A stretch of DNA of 64,000 nt. It comes from Myxococcales bacterium (GTDB lineage Bacteria; Myxococcota_A; Polyangia; Haliangiales; Haliangiaceae). Location of the stretch: assembly GCA_016716835.1 (NCBI GenBank), contig JADJUW010000001.1:806001-870000 (forward strand), given 5' to 3'. The notes beneath the pieces are model-generated. The model was not told where the DNA came from, did no database searches, and worked only from the letters and a program-made list of their open reading frames with translations. Position 1 is the first letter of the stretch. Each line of letters begins with the position of its first letter. Below, piece by piece: positions 8,337 through 20,095 of the stretch. Position numbers and translations under genes: made by a program.

Positions 8337-8472
8337 GCGCGCGGCGTGGTGCAGGCGGGCGTCGACAACCACAGCGACGCCATCAGCAAAAATCCCCGGC
8401 GACCTAGTTGGGCAGGCCGTCGTCGACGTGCCGTCAACCGACGTCATGCTGGTGTGTAACACCAAGCTCTAA
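8337..8472 (+). pseudogene. Truncated, frameshifted copy of the CcmI-like gene tail
   Basis: The DNA matches 372-506 closely, including the VDN-SDAIS block, GDLVGQAVVDVPSTD and the final NTKL stop. One extra base in AGCAAAAATCCCC, against AGCAAGAACCCC in the original, shifts the frame, so the first part reads in one frame and the last part in another. No start is present. It came along with the neighbouring lipoprotein gene in the segmental duplication. Confidence 0.8.
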
Positions 8473-8484
8473 CCGCTGGTTTCG

Positions 8485-9246
8485 CTACAGCGAGCCGATG
8501 ACCACGTCGCTAATTGGCGAATAAACTTGATCAGGGCTAATTACGCACCTGCCTATCCAATAAGAAGGGGTGAATGTGGCAAGGATCTCGGTAGGGGCCG
8601 TTTCGAGGGCAAATGCACCTGCCAGCACCCGCTGTGCTCTCTCCCAGTCTCCATAGTCATCGATGATGTAACCGTTGCGCGGCGTACCCTCGCACTTAAC
8701 CCGGCTGCCATTGATGAAGAAATGATCATCTGTGCCTCGCGAGGCTACCCCGTGCGCGATCCAAACATCAGGTTGCCCCAGCCATTGCTCGAGCTTTGGT
8801 GCCCCGCCGGCGAACATGCCTCGGTACGCATTGGTAATTACAATCGATGGCCTCTCGAAGTTGAGCACCCCTTCGGAGGTTGACACGCCGCTCGACACCA
8901 CCACGTCCAATACGATCGAGTCGTCACCGATGCGTTGCACGATCTCGGCTGCGTATGGCTGCATCTCCTCGCTGAGCGCAACCTTGCCAAGGCGACACGA
9001 CGTACCACGCGAAGCCCCCGGACAATCAAAGGCGCTAAACGCGTAAAGCGTAAAGTCGTTGGTTAACGCATCGGCACGCAGCCAGCCGCGAATTGCCGCT
9101 GATTTATCGACGCTGCCTTCGTAAATGGAAAAGCCGTCGGGCAGCTCATCGCCCGACCCGGCATCGGGGGCCAGGCATCCCAATGCGGTTGGCGCCACGG
9201 CAGCGAGACATAGAGAGGCTAAACGAATGGTTAGGGCTTTCTTCAT
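8485..9246 (-). CDS. Predicted lipoprotein, paralogue B (unknown function)
   Basis: A 253-residue paralogue of the 523-1284 product, of identical length. ATG 9246 gives a clean lipoprotein signal (MKKALTIRLASLCLAAVAPT, lipobox TALGC); an upstream ATG at 9276 would spoil it. Conserved with paralogue A are YEGS-DKSAAIRGWLRADAL-TN, RIGDDSIV-DVVV, a TNAYRGM segment and PISDVVIGSL at the C-terminus. The Cys pattern is also kept (DCPGASRGTSC, KCEG, GRCVI). The reading frame is intact despite divergence, which suggests both copies are under selection. Function is unknown. Confidence 0.8.
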   Translation of the reverse strand: MKKALTIRLASLCLAAVAPTALGCLAPDAGSGDELPDGFSIYEGSVDKSAAIRGWLRADALTNDFTLYAFSAFDCPGASRGTSCRLGKVALSEEMQPYAAEIVQRIGDDSIVLDVVVSSGVSTSEGVLNFERPSIVITNAYRGMFAGGAPKLEQWLGQPDVWIAHGVASRGTDDHFFINGSRVKCEGTPRNGYIIDDYGDWERAQRVLAGAFALETAPTEILATFTPSYWIGRCVISPDQVYSPISDVVIGSL

Positions 9247-9470
9247 GGCAGGACCTAAGTGCAAGGCGCATGCCAATGCAGTCGCGGCGAGCGCGCGGCT
9301 AAGGTTTAGCTAGTTAGCCTTAGTTAAACGAAAACATGTAATACTTATAAGCAGATGAGCCCCCTTTGACGCGCGACCTGGGGCCAAGCGACACCGCCCG
9401 CCCACTGGCCTGGCTACGGCGGTGGCGCGCCTCGTCCCCGGTTGCCTCTGGCCGCTGCTAGGCTAATGGC

Positions 9471-9755
9471 GTGAAGACCATTGCCCAGTTTAGCCACATC
9501 ACCGACGCGCATTACATGTTCTTGTTGTCGCGGCTCGAAGAGGCGGGCATCGCGGTGCACCGCCAAAATGAGCATATCATTGGCCTGCTGCCGCACATCC
9601 AGATCGCCATCGGCGGGGTTCAAGTTGTGGTGAGCGACGAGGACGCGCAGTCCGCGCTTGAGATCTGGCAAGAGGTCAAGCAAGAAGTCGCCGCGGACTT
9701 CGACGACGCCGACTTAGAAGCGAAGGCGCTCGCCGCGCATGACGACAACGTCTAG
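9471..9755 (+). CDS. DUF2007-type putative signal-transducing protein, copy 2
   Basis: A 94-residue protein with GTG start, differing from the 7431-7715 product at five positions by eye (V/L after IIGL, A/S, R/K, H/D, Q/K). DNA identity is equally high across the whole gene and fades just outside it. The short duplicated unit starts near the GGTAGGCTA or GCTAGGCTA motif about 15 bases upstream. It is followed by a convergent histidine phosphatase gene. The role is unknown, as for copy 1. Confidence 0.8.
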   Translation: MKTIAQFSHITDAHYMFLLSRLEEAGIAVHRQNEHIIGLLPHIQIAIGGVQVVVSDEDAQSALEIWQEVKQEVAADFDDADLEAKALAAHDDNV

Positions 9756-9784
9756 GGCCGCGGGCTTGCATTGGCACGAACGGG

Positions 9785-10453
9785 CTAGCCCGCGACGCCC
9801 GCCAGGTGCGCGGTCTCGTTGAGGCTCTTGATCCAAAAACGCTGCCGTCCGGTGGCGGACTCGGTGACGTGTTCAATCGTCGTAATCGACGCATTGTCGA
9901 CGAGCGCGAAAAACGGCGTGTGGTCGGTGGGCGCGCCGGCGCCGACAACGTGGCAAAGCGCGTTGAAGATGGCAATGCCGTGGCTTACCACCACGACGCG
10001 CTGCCCTCGGTGGTTCGCGATGATCTGCGCCAGGCCCTCGCCGATGCGGGCGAAGATTGCGGTCGTGATCTCGCCGCCCGGCGGCACGCAAAAATGCCGG
10101 TCGGCCATGAACGCTTCCCACAGAGTCGGATGCTGATCCTTAGCCTCGTCAAAGCGTAGACCATCAAATATGCCAACGCTGCGCTCGCGCCAAAGTGGCG
10201 TGGCCGTTGCTGCCAGCCCCGTGGCCTGTGCAATCGCCTCAGCGGTTTGCGCGGCGCGCACGACGTCGCTGGTGATCAGCGCGCTGGCGCCCACGCCCGC
10301 CAAGCGTGCCGCGACGGCGGCGGCTTGCGCCCGGCCGCGCTCGGTGAGCGGCGACGGGCTGTGCCCGCCAAAGCGGCTTTCGCGATTGGAATCGGCTTCG
10401 CCGTGACGCACCAGAAACAGCGTGGTTGCGACGCGATCGGCAGAACTCGCCAT
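9785..10453 (-). CDS. Histidine phosphatase family protein (phosphoglycerate mutase-like)
   Basis: A 222-residue protein with the family's catalytic set: LFLVRHGEADSNRESRFGGH near the N-terminus (the RHGE phospho-His), PLTERGRAQA, a TSDVVRAAQTAEAI segment, ERSVGIFDGL and the second His in VVVVSHGIAIFNALCH. Length and motif spacing fit cofactor-dependent PGM-like or alpha-ribazole/sugar phosphatases. The substrate cannot be told. It is cytoplasmic. It is divergent from the small gene at 10480, with only 26 bases between starts, so they share a compact promoter region. A second unrelated-context member of the family is at 45719-46375. Confidence 0.85.
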   Translation of the reverse strand: MASSADRVATTLFLVRHGEADSNRESRFGGHSPSPLTERGRAQAAAVAARLAGVGASALITSDVVRAAQTAEAIAQATGLAATATPLWRERSVGIFDGLRFDEAKDQHPTLWEAFMADRHFCVPPGGEITTAIFARIGEGLAQIIANHRGQRVVVVSHGIAIFNALCHVVGAGAPTDHTPFFALVDNASITTIEHVTESATGRQRFWIKSLNETAHLAGVAG

Positions 10454-10479
10454 GGCCTCGTGGTATACCCGCCGGCGTT

Positions 10480-10728
10480 ATGCCCGACTACTCAAAGTTG
10501 CACGATATGCTCAGCCATCGCATCCGCATCGACTACGACACCGGTGCGCACGTGAGTGGCTATCTCGCCAGCTGCCAACCGGCCAAAGGCCAGGTCGAAT
10601 TTGTCGTGCTCAAGCACGTCGAGATGGTTGACTCCAAAGGCCAGACCGTCGGCCAGGTCGACGAGCTTACGCTGTCCCCCAACGTCACCGTCGGCCTTGC
10701 GACCGACGAAGGTCCGCGCGGACGCTAA
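10480..10728 (+). CDS. Small Sm/SH3-like conserved protein (unknown)
   Basis: An 82-residue soluble protein starting at ATG 10480 (MPDYSKLHDMLSHRIRIDYD). It reads as an N-terminal helix followed by a five-strand small barrel: HRIRIDYDTGAHVSGYLAS, then GQVEFVVLKHVEMVDSKGQTVGQVDEL and LTLSPNVTVGL. That pattern (helix, glycine-bearing bent strand, then a V-x-x-V-x-x-V strand) recalls LSm/Hfq-like folds, but the RNA-binding signature of Hfq is not present. The gene ends 8 bases before the next start, so it probably forms an operon with the lipoprotein. The structural call is inference. Confidence 0.55.
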   Translation: MPDYSKLHDMLSHRIRIDYDTGAHVSGYLASCQPAKGQVEFVVLKHVEMVDSKGQTVGQVDELTLSPNVTVGLATDEGPRGR

Positions 10729-10735
10729 GCTGGCA

Positions 10736-13117
10736 ATGATTTGGCGCTGGTCGCTCGCCCTGCTGCTCGGTCTGGTTGTTGCCTGTAGCGGTCCGACGCC
10801 GCCAGTACGCGTCGTCATCGCTGGTCCCGTGCCACCTGGCATGCCGCACCCACAGGATCATGACGCCGCGCAGGGGTTGCTTGGCATCGTCGTCGACGGC
10901 GCGGGCGAGCCGGTCATTGCCGCCGAGGTGACCTTTACGTCAATCGACGGCGATCGCGCGCTTGTAGTTGCGAGCGATGACGAGGGCATGTTGCGCGGCG
11001 TGCTTGAGGCCGGTCGGTATCGCGTTGACGTGCGCGGGCCAGGCCTGCTCGCGGCCACGATCGCGGAGGTGGCATGGCCCGCCGATGCGCTGCGCATCAT
11101 CGCCTCGCGCGCGGTCGGGTTAGCCGGCGTTGTGCTCGATGGGACAACGCCGGTGCGCGGCGCCCAGGTGAGGGCGGTGCGTGACGGCATTGAAGAATTT
11201 GCGGTGGTCGCCGATGCGGATGGCCACTTTGCGTTCGCTGGGCTCACGCAGGGTTCGTATCGCATCTACGCGTATGCGGGCGATCTAGTCGCGCGCTCGC
11301 GGTTGGTCGAGCATCGCGGCGGCGCGGCGCTGCAAGCCCTCACCTTGAGCGTCGAGCCTGCCTTCATTTTGGTAGGCTCGGTGCGCGATGCACAGACGCA
11401 GGTGGGTCTCGCAGCGCACGTGCTGATCACGGCAGTTGGGCACGATGAGCCCGCCCGCTTGGCCGTTGCAAATAGCGAGGGCCAGTTTCGTTTTGAAGGC
11501 GTGCCGCACGGGAGGTGGCAAATATCCGCGGCGGCAACAGCCTATCTCGCCAGCACGCCACAAGAGGTGGTGCAGGCGGCGGCCATGCGTGCGCCCGTTG
11601 CTTTGACGCTGCGCCGCGGTGAAACGCTCGAGGTGCGCGTGCTAGATCGTGCACAGCGGCCGGTGGCCGGCGCCACGGTATGGGTGCAGCGTGCGGGCGA
11701 GGGCGGTGCGGGCAGCATCGCCGCGATATCACGGACCAGCGGCGCAGGCTTGCAGTTACAGTCGCGTGCGGAGTTGGGCGTGACCAGTGGTCCAGTGCCG
11801 CTGATTCCTCGTGTGCCCGCTGCGTCGGCGGCAGCGCCTCTTGGCGCGGTCGCGCGACCTAGCCATGTTTACGTTGCGCAGGCCATGAACGACGGCGCCG
11901 ACGGCCCAGCGCTCGACATGACCCACCAACGGCTAGTATTGCCCGATGCGCGCGGCGTGCAGGGCGAGGTAACCGATGCAGGCGGCGAGGTACGCCTCGT
12001 AGGTCTGGCGCCTGTTGCGTGGGAGATCGTGGCAACGCATGCCGATTATGTCGACAGTGTTCCGCATGCCATGACCTTGACCGACGCGGGCGCCGCGGCA
12101 CCCCTGCGGCTTACGTTGCACCAAGGTGGATCGGTCGGGGGCCGCGTCACAGATGCGTCGCTGGCGCCCGTCGCCGGCGCGGTGGTGCGATGGCATCGCG
12201 GTGGTAGCGAACAGGGCGCTTCCGACGCCTTCGCGGTGACAAATGCGCGTGGTGAATTTTCCCTCACGCGCCTGCTGGGGCGAGGCACCCTGCTCGCATC
12301 CTCGCCCACTGCGGGGGACGCGGAGGTTGCGCTAGAGCTAGGTGAAGGCGATCACAAGCAACAAACGATTATCCTGCACCGGCTGCTCGGGCAATTGCGC
12401 GGCGAGGTCGTTGATGAAGCGGGCGCACCCGTAGCAGGCGCCCAGCTCGCCCTTGGCGCGACCGGCCGCACCGCCATTACGGGCGCCGGCGGGGCCTTCG
12501 AGCTGATGGCAATCGATCCAGGCGACCACGAGTTGCGCGTGACGCATCGCGATTTTTTGCCGCTTGAGCTCAAGGTCAGAGGCGATGCCGGCTTGCCGCA
12601 GCGCTTGGTGCTCCGCGCTGGCTCCACGCTGGTCGCGACCATCCTCGATCGCCACACCGGCGTACCGGTGCCGGGTGCGACCGCAACCCTTTCCATGCGC
12701 GACCTCACCATGCGCGCGTCGGCCGACGACGCCGGCGTGCTGCGGTTTCGCGCCGCGGCCGCGGGGCATTGGCGACTCGCGGTCGACGTGCCCGGCTACG
12801 TATCGATTCGGCGCGAGATCGTGCTTGATGCGGCGCTACACGAGTTGCGCATCGAATTTGAGCGCGGTGCGCTCGTCTCGGGCGTGGTGCGCGATCGATT
12901 TGGCGGGCGGCTCAGCCAAGCACGCGTGCGCGTGACGCGCCCCGCTGACGGCGTCGTGGCCGAGGCCATCACCACCAGCGAAGGCGCCTTCGTGGTGCGG
13001 GGTGCGCCGTCTGGCGAGGTGGTGGTTACGGCGGAGCTGGGAGGGCAGCAAACGTCCGAAAAACGGACACTTCGCCCGGCCGACGAACTCACCTCGCTTG
13101 AACTCACGGTCCGCTAA
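10736..13117 (+). CDS. Large lipoprotein of tandem carboxypeptidase-regulatory-like domains
   Basis: A 793-residue protein starting at ATG 10736 with the lipoprotein signal MIWRWSLALLLGLVVACS. The rest is about nine beta-sandwich units of the CarboxypepD_reg/SdrD_B type. Each opens with a G-x-V-x-D-x-x-x-x-P-V-x-G-A-x-V pattern, for example GVVLDGTTPVRGAQV, GRVTDASLAPVAGAVV and GEVVDEAGAPVAGAQL, with GxFxxxGLxxGxYxI turns between. Such repeats act as adhesive or spacer modules on the cell surface. There is no catalytic domain. It is typical of large surface lipoproteins in myxobacteria. It is convergent with the kinase gene 14 bases downstream. Confidence 0.8.
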   Translation: MIWRWSLALLLGLVVACSGPTPPVRVVIAGPVPPGMPHPQDHDAAQGLLGIVVDGAGEPVIAAEVTFTSIDGDRALVVASDDEGMLRGVLEAGRYRVDVRGPGLLAATIAEVAWPADALRIIASRAVGLAGVVLDGTTPVRGAQVRAVRDGIEEFAVVADADGHFAFAGLTQGSYRIYAYAGDLVARSRLVEHRGGAALQALTLSVEPAFILVGSVRDAQTQVGLAAHVLITAVGHDEPARLAVANSEGQFRFEGVPHGRWQISAAATAYLASTPQEVVQAAAMRAPVALTLRRGETLEVRVLDRAQRPVAGATVWVQRAGEGGAGSIAAISRTSGAGLQLQSRAELGVTSGPVPLIPRVPAASAAAPLGAVARPSHVYVAQAMNDGADGPALDMTHQRLVLPDARGVQGEVTDAGGEVRLVGLAPVAWEIVATHADYVDSVPHAMTLTDAGAAAPLRLTLHQGGSVGGRVTDASLAPVAGAVVRWHRGGSEQGASDAFAVTNARGEFSLTRLLGRGTLLASSPTAGDAEVALELGEGDHKQQTIILHRLLGQLRGEVVDEAGAPVAGAQLALGATGRTAITGAGGAFELMAIDPGDHELRVTHRDFLPLELKVRGDAGLPQRLVLRAGSTLVATILDRHTGVPVPGATATLSMRDLTMRASADDAGVLRFRAAAAGHWRLAVDVPGYVSIRREIVLDAALHELRIEFERGALVSGVVRDRFGGRLSQARVRVTRPADGVVAEAITTSEGAFVVRGAPSGEVVVTAELGGQQTSEKRTLRPADELTSLELTVR

Positions 13118-13131
13118 TGGCGTAAGGCGCG

Positions 13132-14640
<1,509 letters not shown>

Positions 14641-14729
14641 GTAGCCCTCATGGTACGAGGATTCAGGCTAAGGGCCAAGGCGCATCCCGACCATTTGGCA
14701 ACGGGCGCGGGGAGCGCTACACTATTTCC

Positions 14730-15395
14730 ATGAAGCCCGTGAAGCAATGTTCGATGTGGTCTGGGCGCGCACTTGTCGGCGTTGCCGTCGTGTTGGGCGC
14801 CGCGTGTGCAAAGGCAGAGCAGGAGCCCGCCCCAGCGGCGCCGCAGGCCGCGGTGCAGGCGCCATCGACCATCGCCGTGCCGGGGGCGCCGGCCGCCGCC
14901 GCCACTGCGATGCCGGCCGCTGCGAACGCGGCACCGACCACGGATGCCTTGCCTACGGCGCTTCCGACAACCACGCCTCCGCACGCAGCCGCAGATCCCG
15001 CACTGGGCACGGCAACGCTCCCCAGCAGCGGCCTTGCGGTCGCTACGTCGGATCCGATGTTTACGATTTCCCTGACCAATCCGGGGCATGCGGCACCGGG
15101 TGCCACGGTCACCGCCAAGGTGACGGCCTTGCCCGGGAAGGGCTACAAGATCAACAAGGAATTCCCCGCAACGCTGCAGCTCGATCCAACCGCGGGCGTC
15201 GCATTTTCACCCGCGCGCATCGAGCGCAGCGCGGCCTTGGTGGATAACGATCACGAGCTGACGTTTGGTGTGCAAATGTCGGCAACCGCGAAAGGCGATT
15301 ACGCGGTCAAGGGCCTGCTCAAGTTTGCGATGTGCGACGACGCCAACTGCATGCCGAAGAAGCAGGCGATCGCGCTAGACCTACATGTGAAATAG
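14730..15395 (+). CDS. Lipoprotein with DsbD N-terminal/DsbC-corrector-like domain
   Basis: A 221-residue protein with a lipoprotein signal ending VVLGAACAK, then about 80 residues of Ala/Pro-rich linker. The C-terminal 120 residues form a beta-sandwich: MFTISLTNPGHAAPGATVTAKV, then GYKINKEFPATLQLDPTAGV and LLKFAMCDDANCMPKKQAIALDL. The final C-x4-C-x-P arrangement matches the N-terminal, disulfide-receiving domain of DsbD (PF11412-like). A role in periplasmic redox or metal handling is inferred. No DsbD membrane domain is nearby. It is 14 bases upstream of the PrkA-like gene and may be cotranscribed with it. Confidence 0.65.
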   Translation: MKPVKQCSMWSGRALVGVAVVLGAACAKAEQEPAPAAPQAAVQAPSTIAVPGAPAAAATAMPAAANAAPTTDALPTALPTTTPPHAAADPALGTATLPSSGLAVATSDPMFTISLTNPGHAAPGATVTAKVTALPGKGYKINKEFPATLQLDPTAGVAFSPARIERSAALVDNDHELTFGVQMSATAKGDYAVKGLLKFAMCDDANCMPKKQAIALDLHVK

Positions 15396-15409
15396 CGTAA
15401 CGTTATCCT

Positions 15410-17633
15410 ATGTCCAATAACGCGACCGGCGCATGGTTGCTGCAAGTTGGCAACTCCATGCGCGAGGAGTTCGCCGACACGCGCCGGGTGCTGACCTTTG
15501 CCGCGTATCTCGACCTGGCGTCGTCGCAGCCGACCCGCCACATCCGCGATGCCGCGCGCTATGTGCTCGACTGCTTGGACTACTTCGGCACGTATGAGGT
15601 GACGACGCCGCGCGGCAGCGAGACGCGCTACAAGCTCTTTGACGCGCCATGGGATGCCACCGGCGAGGAGCGCTTGGTGGGGCAGGAGGGTGTCGCCGCG
15701 GCGGTCTACCGCCTCATCGCCAGCAGCGTGCGTCAGGGTAACGTCAACAACGTCATCCTGCTGCATGGCCCCAATGGATCGGCGAAATCGACGTTGATTC
15801 GGACCATCGGCCGCGCCATGGAACACTACGCCACCTTGCCCGATGGCGCGATGTATCGCTTCTCGTGGGTGTTTCCCAAGACGAAGCTGGGCAAGTCGTC
15901 GATTGGGTTCGGCGGCGCGGCGGAGCTTGAATCGCTCGAGAGCTTTGCGCTGGCGAGCGATGATGAGGTGGACGCGCGGGTGGGCGATGAGCTGCGCGAT
16001 CATCCGCTGCTCTTGCTGCCAACCGCGCAACGCCGGACGTTTATGGCCGAGGCCTTGGAGCGCGTCGGCCTCACCGGCACGCATCTGGTGCCCGATACGC
16101 TTGAGCACGGCGCGCTGTCGCCAAAGAATCGCGCCATCTTTGACGCGCTGCTCGCGAGCTATGGCGGCGACTACCTGAGGGTGCTGCGCCATGTGCGGGT
16201 CGAGCGCTTTTATATCGACGAGCGTTTTCGCCAGGGCTACGTCACCGTCGAGCCGCAAATGTCGGTCGATGCCAGCGAGCGCCAGGTCACCGCCGATCGC
16301 AGCCTCCGGCGCGCTGCCGGCGAGCCTGCAAACCTTGGCGCTGTTTGAATACGGCGGCGAGCTGGTCAACGCCAATCGCGGGCTGATTGAATACGACGAC
16401 CTCCTCAAGCGCCCGCTTGAGTCCTACAAATACTTGCTCACGACCGTGGAGCGCGGCGCGGTAAGCCTGGCCAACTCGGCGTTGTCGCTCGACGTGCTTT
16501 ATATGGCGAGCAGCAACGAGACGCATGTCGCCGCCTTCAAGGAGTATCCCGATTTCCAAAGCTTCCGCGGCCGCTTTGCCTTCGTGCGCGCGCCGTATTT
16601 GCTCTCGGTGTCGCTTGAACGCCAGCTCTACAAGCAACGCCTGCGCGAGGCCGCGGGCAGCCGGCATGTCGCGCCGCATACGGACTACGTCCTGGCGTTG
16701 TTTGCGGTGCTAACGCGCATGCGCAAGCCTCAGCTCGAGCACTATCCACAGGCGGCGCGCGAGCTCATCGGGACGCTGACCCCGCTGGCGAAGGCGGATC
16801 TCTACGCCGACGGTCGGGTGCCGGCTGGCGTCGCCGGCGAGGCAGCCAAGCGCTTGCGGCAACTCACGCGCGACCTCGTTGCCGAGTCTGACGAGTATCC
16901 GCATTACGAAGGCAAATACGGCGCGTCGCCGCGCGAGATGCTCGCCATCTTAATGGCCGCCGCAAGCTCGACGAAATTTTCCTATGTCTCGCCCTTTGTC
17001 GTGCTCGACGAGCTGGCGCAGCTCATCAAGCAGACGTCGCTGTATGAATACCTGCGGCTCGAACCCGATGGCGGCTTTCACGATCATGTCGCCATGTTGC
17101 AGGCCGTGCGCGATCGCCTGGCCGAATTGGTCGAGCGCGACGTGCAGGATGCGCTGGGGCTGGTGGCCGATGCGGAGCACGCCAAGATCTTCGAGCGTTA
17201 CATGATGCAGGTGACGCATTGGGTGCGCGGCGAAAAGCTGCGCAATGCCAGCACGGGCAATATGGAGGCGCCCGATGTTCGGTTGATGGAAGGCGTTGAG
17301 GAGAGCCTGGGGCAGAGCTCCGCCGACGTGAAGCGGTTTCGCGAGGCGCTGGTGACCAAGGTGGGAGCGTGGTCGGTCGATCACCCTGGCCAACGGCCCA
17401 ATTTCGAGGTCGTCTTCGCCGAAGAGCACGAACGGCTGCAGGCCGCTTACTACGGCAAGGTCCGCAGTAAAATTGCCACCGGCCTGGAGGCCTTGTTACA
17501 GTCGCTCGCTGGCCATGCCGCGCCTGAAATCTCGCAATCGCTGCAACGCCTCTACGACAAGGGCTACCATGAGGCGAGCGCGCGCGATTTGCTCGGTTTT
17601 TGCAGGCCGAGAGGTTTCGCGGGTAGCGCATGA
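15410..17633 (+). CDS. PrkA-family serine protein kinase/AAA+ ATPase, frameshifted
   Basis: Two overlapping frames together give a full-length PrkA-type protein of about 740 residues. The first frame has the AAA-like ATP site VILLHGPNGSAKSTLIRTIG and a WVFPKTKLGKSSIGFGG segment, and reads to an EPQMSVDASERQVTADRSL block. The second continues at LPASLQTLALFEYGGELVNA, then NRGLIEYDDLLKRPLESYKY, to the C-terminal PrkA region (QVTHWVRGEKLRNASTGN, ETA-type helices). The joint lies at about 16301-16312 and needs one base removed (or two added). PrkA proteins are linked to stress or sporulation control in other bacteria. The next gene overlaps its stop (ATGA). The break is probably an assembly indel, but a true mutation is possible. 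Confidence 0.8.
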
Positions 17634-18781
17634 GCCGGCGGCTTGCGGCGATCGCGGTGTGTGGCCTGTGGCTGGGCGCTGCGGGCGCGCGCGCGGACCA
17701 GCCCTGGTTGCCGTCGGTTGCCGCGGTGACGACGCAGCCCTCGTCGCTCGATCCGCTGGCCACCGATTTTGTTGTCTTTGGCGATGCGCGCACCAATCTC
17801 GACGTGGCGGCCCGGGTGATCGCGGCGCTGGTTGAGGAGGCGCCGGACTTTGTGGTTGCGACCGGCGACTATGTGAACGACGGCGGCAATGTCGAGGAAT
17901 GGGTGGCCTTTCGCAAGCTCATTCAACCGTTGATGGGCAGCGCGCCGCTGTATGCCGCCATTGGCAACCACGACCGACAAGGGCGCGGACGCCGTGTCGA
18001 ACATTTTCGCGATACCTTTAAACCCCACAAGGGGCCGCACGGCGAGCGCTACTACTTTGTCGACCGCGGCGCGTTGCGGCTCATCGTGCTTGACTCCAAC
18101 ACGTATGCCAATGCTGATCAAACCGAGTGGCTCACCAATACGTTGCACGCCGGCGCGAAGCTGAGGCAGCAGATGTTTGTGGTCATGCACCACCCGGTCT
18201 ATTCCATCGCGCTGCACGGCGGGCATGCGGCGATTCGCGAACACTGGGCGCCGCTGTTTGAACACTACGGCGTCCAGGCGGTCTTTTCAGGCCATGATCA
18301 TGTGTATGCGCGCGCGGAGGCCGGCGGCGTGCGCTATTTCGTTACCGGAGGCGCAGGCGCGCCGCTGTATGGCAAGTCGCGCAATCCTGATGACCTCGAC
18401 GTCGCGGCGGTCAAACATCACGCGCGCGTGCACCACTACCTGCGGGTGCACGTGGTGCCGCAAATGATAGAGGTCACCGCGGTGAAGCTAGATGGATCGA
18501 TCATCGAGAGCGTGCGCTGGGGCCTCGTCCCGCAGGGCGATGGCGCGGCGCGCGCTCGAACCACCATGAGCCTGCTGCGCGACCTTGGGGTCGGCGAGGG
18601 CAGTGTGACGACCGGGGCGGTCGGTGGAGCGTCGCCTGCACCGGGCTCAGCAGCGCGTGCGTCGCAAGGTCACCCCGCCGGCGCGTTGCCGTTGGCCGCG
18701 CGCCAGGCCGCGCCATCGCCGCTGTGGCTGCTTATCGGCCTCGCCGCGGTGCTGTTTGGCGCAATACGCCTCGGCCGCTGA
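17630..18781 (+). CDS. Secreted or membrane-anchored metallophosphoesterase
   Basis: A 383-residue protein with a signal peptide (to about residue 23, ARAD) and a calcineurin-like fold: VVFGDARTN (first metal ligands), ATGDYVNDGG, YAAIGNHDRQG, VVMHHPVYS and VFSGHDHVYAR, all in the expected order of purple-acid-phosphatase-like enzymes. The C-terminus has a Pro/Ala-rich linker and a transmembrane helix (LWLLIGLAAVLFGAIRL) followed by a basic tail, so the enzyme is anchored at its C-terminus facing the periplasm. The substrate is unknown. ATG 17630 overlaps the stop of the PrkA-like gene, indicating translational coupling. Confidence 0.9.
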   Translation: MSRRLAAIAVCGLWLGAAGARADQPWLPSVAAVTTQPSSLDPLATDFVVFGDARTNLDVAARVIAALVEEAPDFVVATGDYVNDGGNVEEWVAFRKLIQPLMGSAPLYAAIGNHDRQGRGRRVEHFRDTFKPHKGPHGERYYFVDRGALRLIVLDSNTYANADQTEWLTNTLHAGAKLRQQMFVVMHHPVYSIALHGGHAAIREHWAPLFEHYGVQAVFSGHDHVYARAEAGGVRYFVTGGAGAPLYGKSRNPDDLDVAAVKHHARVHHYLRVHVVPQMIEVTAVKLDGSIIESVRWGLVPQGDGAARARTTMSLLRDLGVGEGSVTTGAVGGASPAPGSAARASQGHPAGALPLAARQAAPSPLWLLIGLAAVLFGAIRLGR

Positions 18782-18796
18782 GTGTGCGAGGCGACT

Positions 18797-20071
<1,275 letters not shown>

Positions 20072-20095
20072 GGGGCGCACGCTAGCACACGCCGG

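Larger units (their letters stand above)
8337..9356. repeat. Segmental duplication, copy 2
   Basis: Same order and orientation as 372-1390: CcmI tail, reversed lipoprotein gene, shared upstream region with GCTAGTTAGCCTTAG and ACATGTA near 9310-9345. The left junction at about 8337 abuts the calpain-like fragment. The copy lies about 8 kb from the original. Confidence 0.85.

Noticed and set aside
15299..16408. 369-residue minus-strand frame in the PrkA-like gene
   Set aside because: Shadow frame: it has no domain pattern and lies opposite a well-supported kinase gene.
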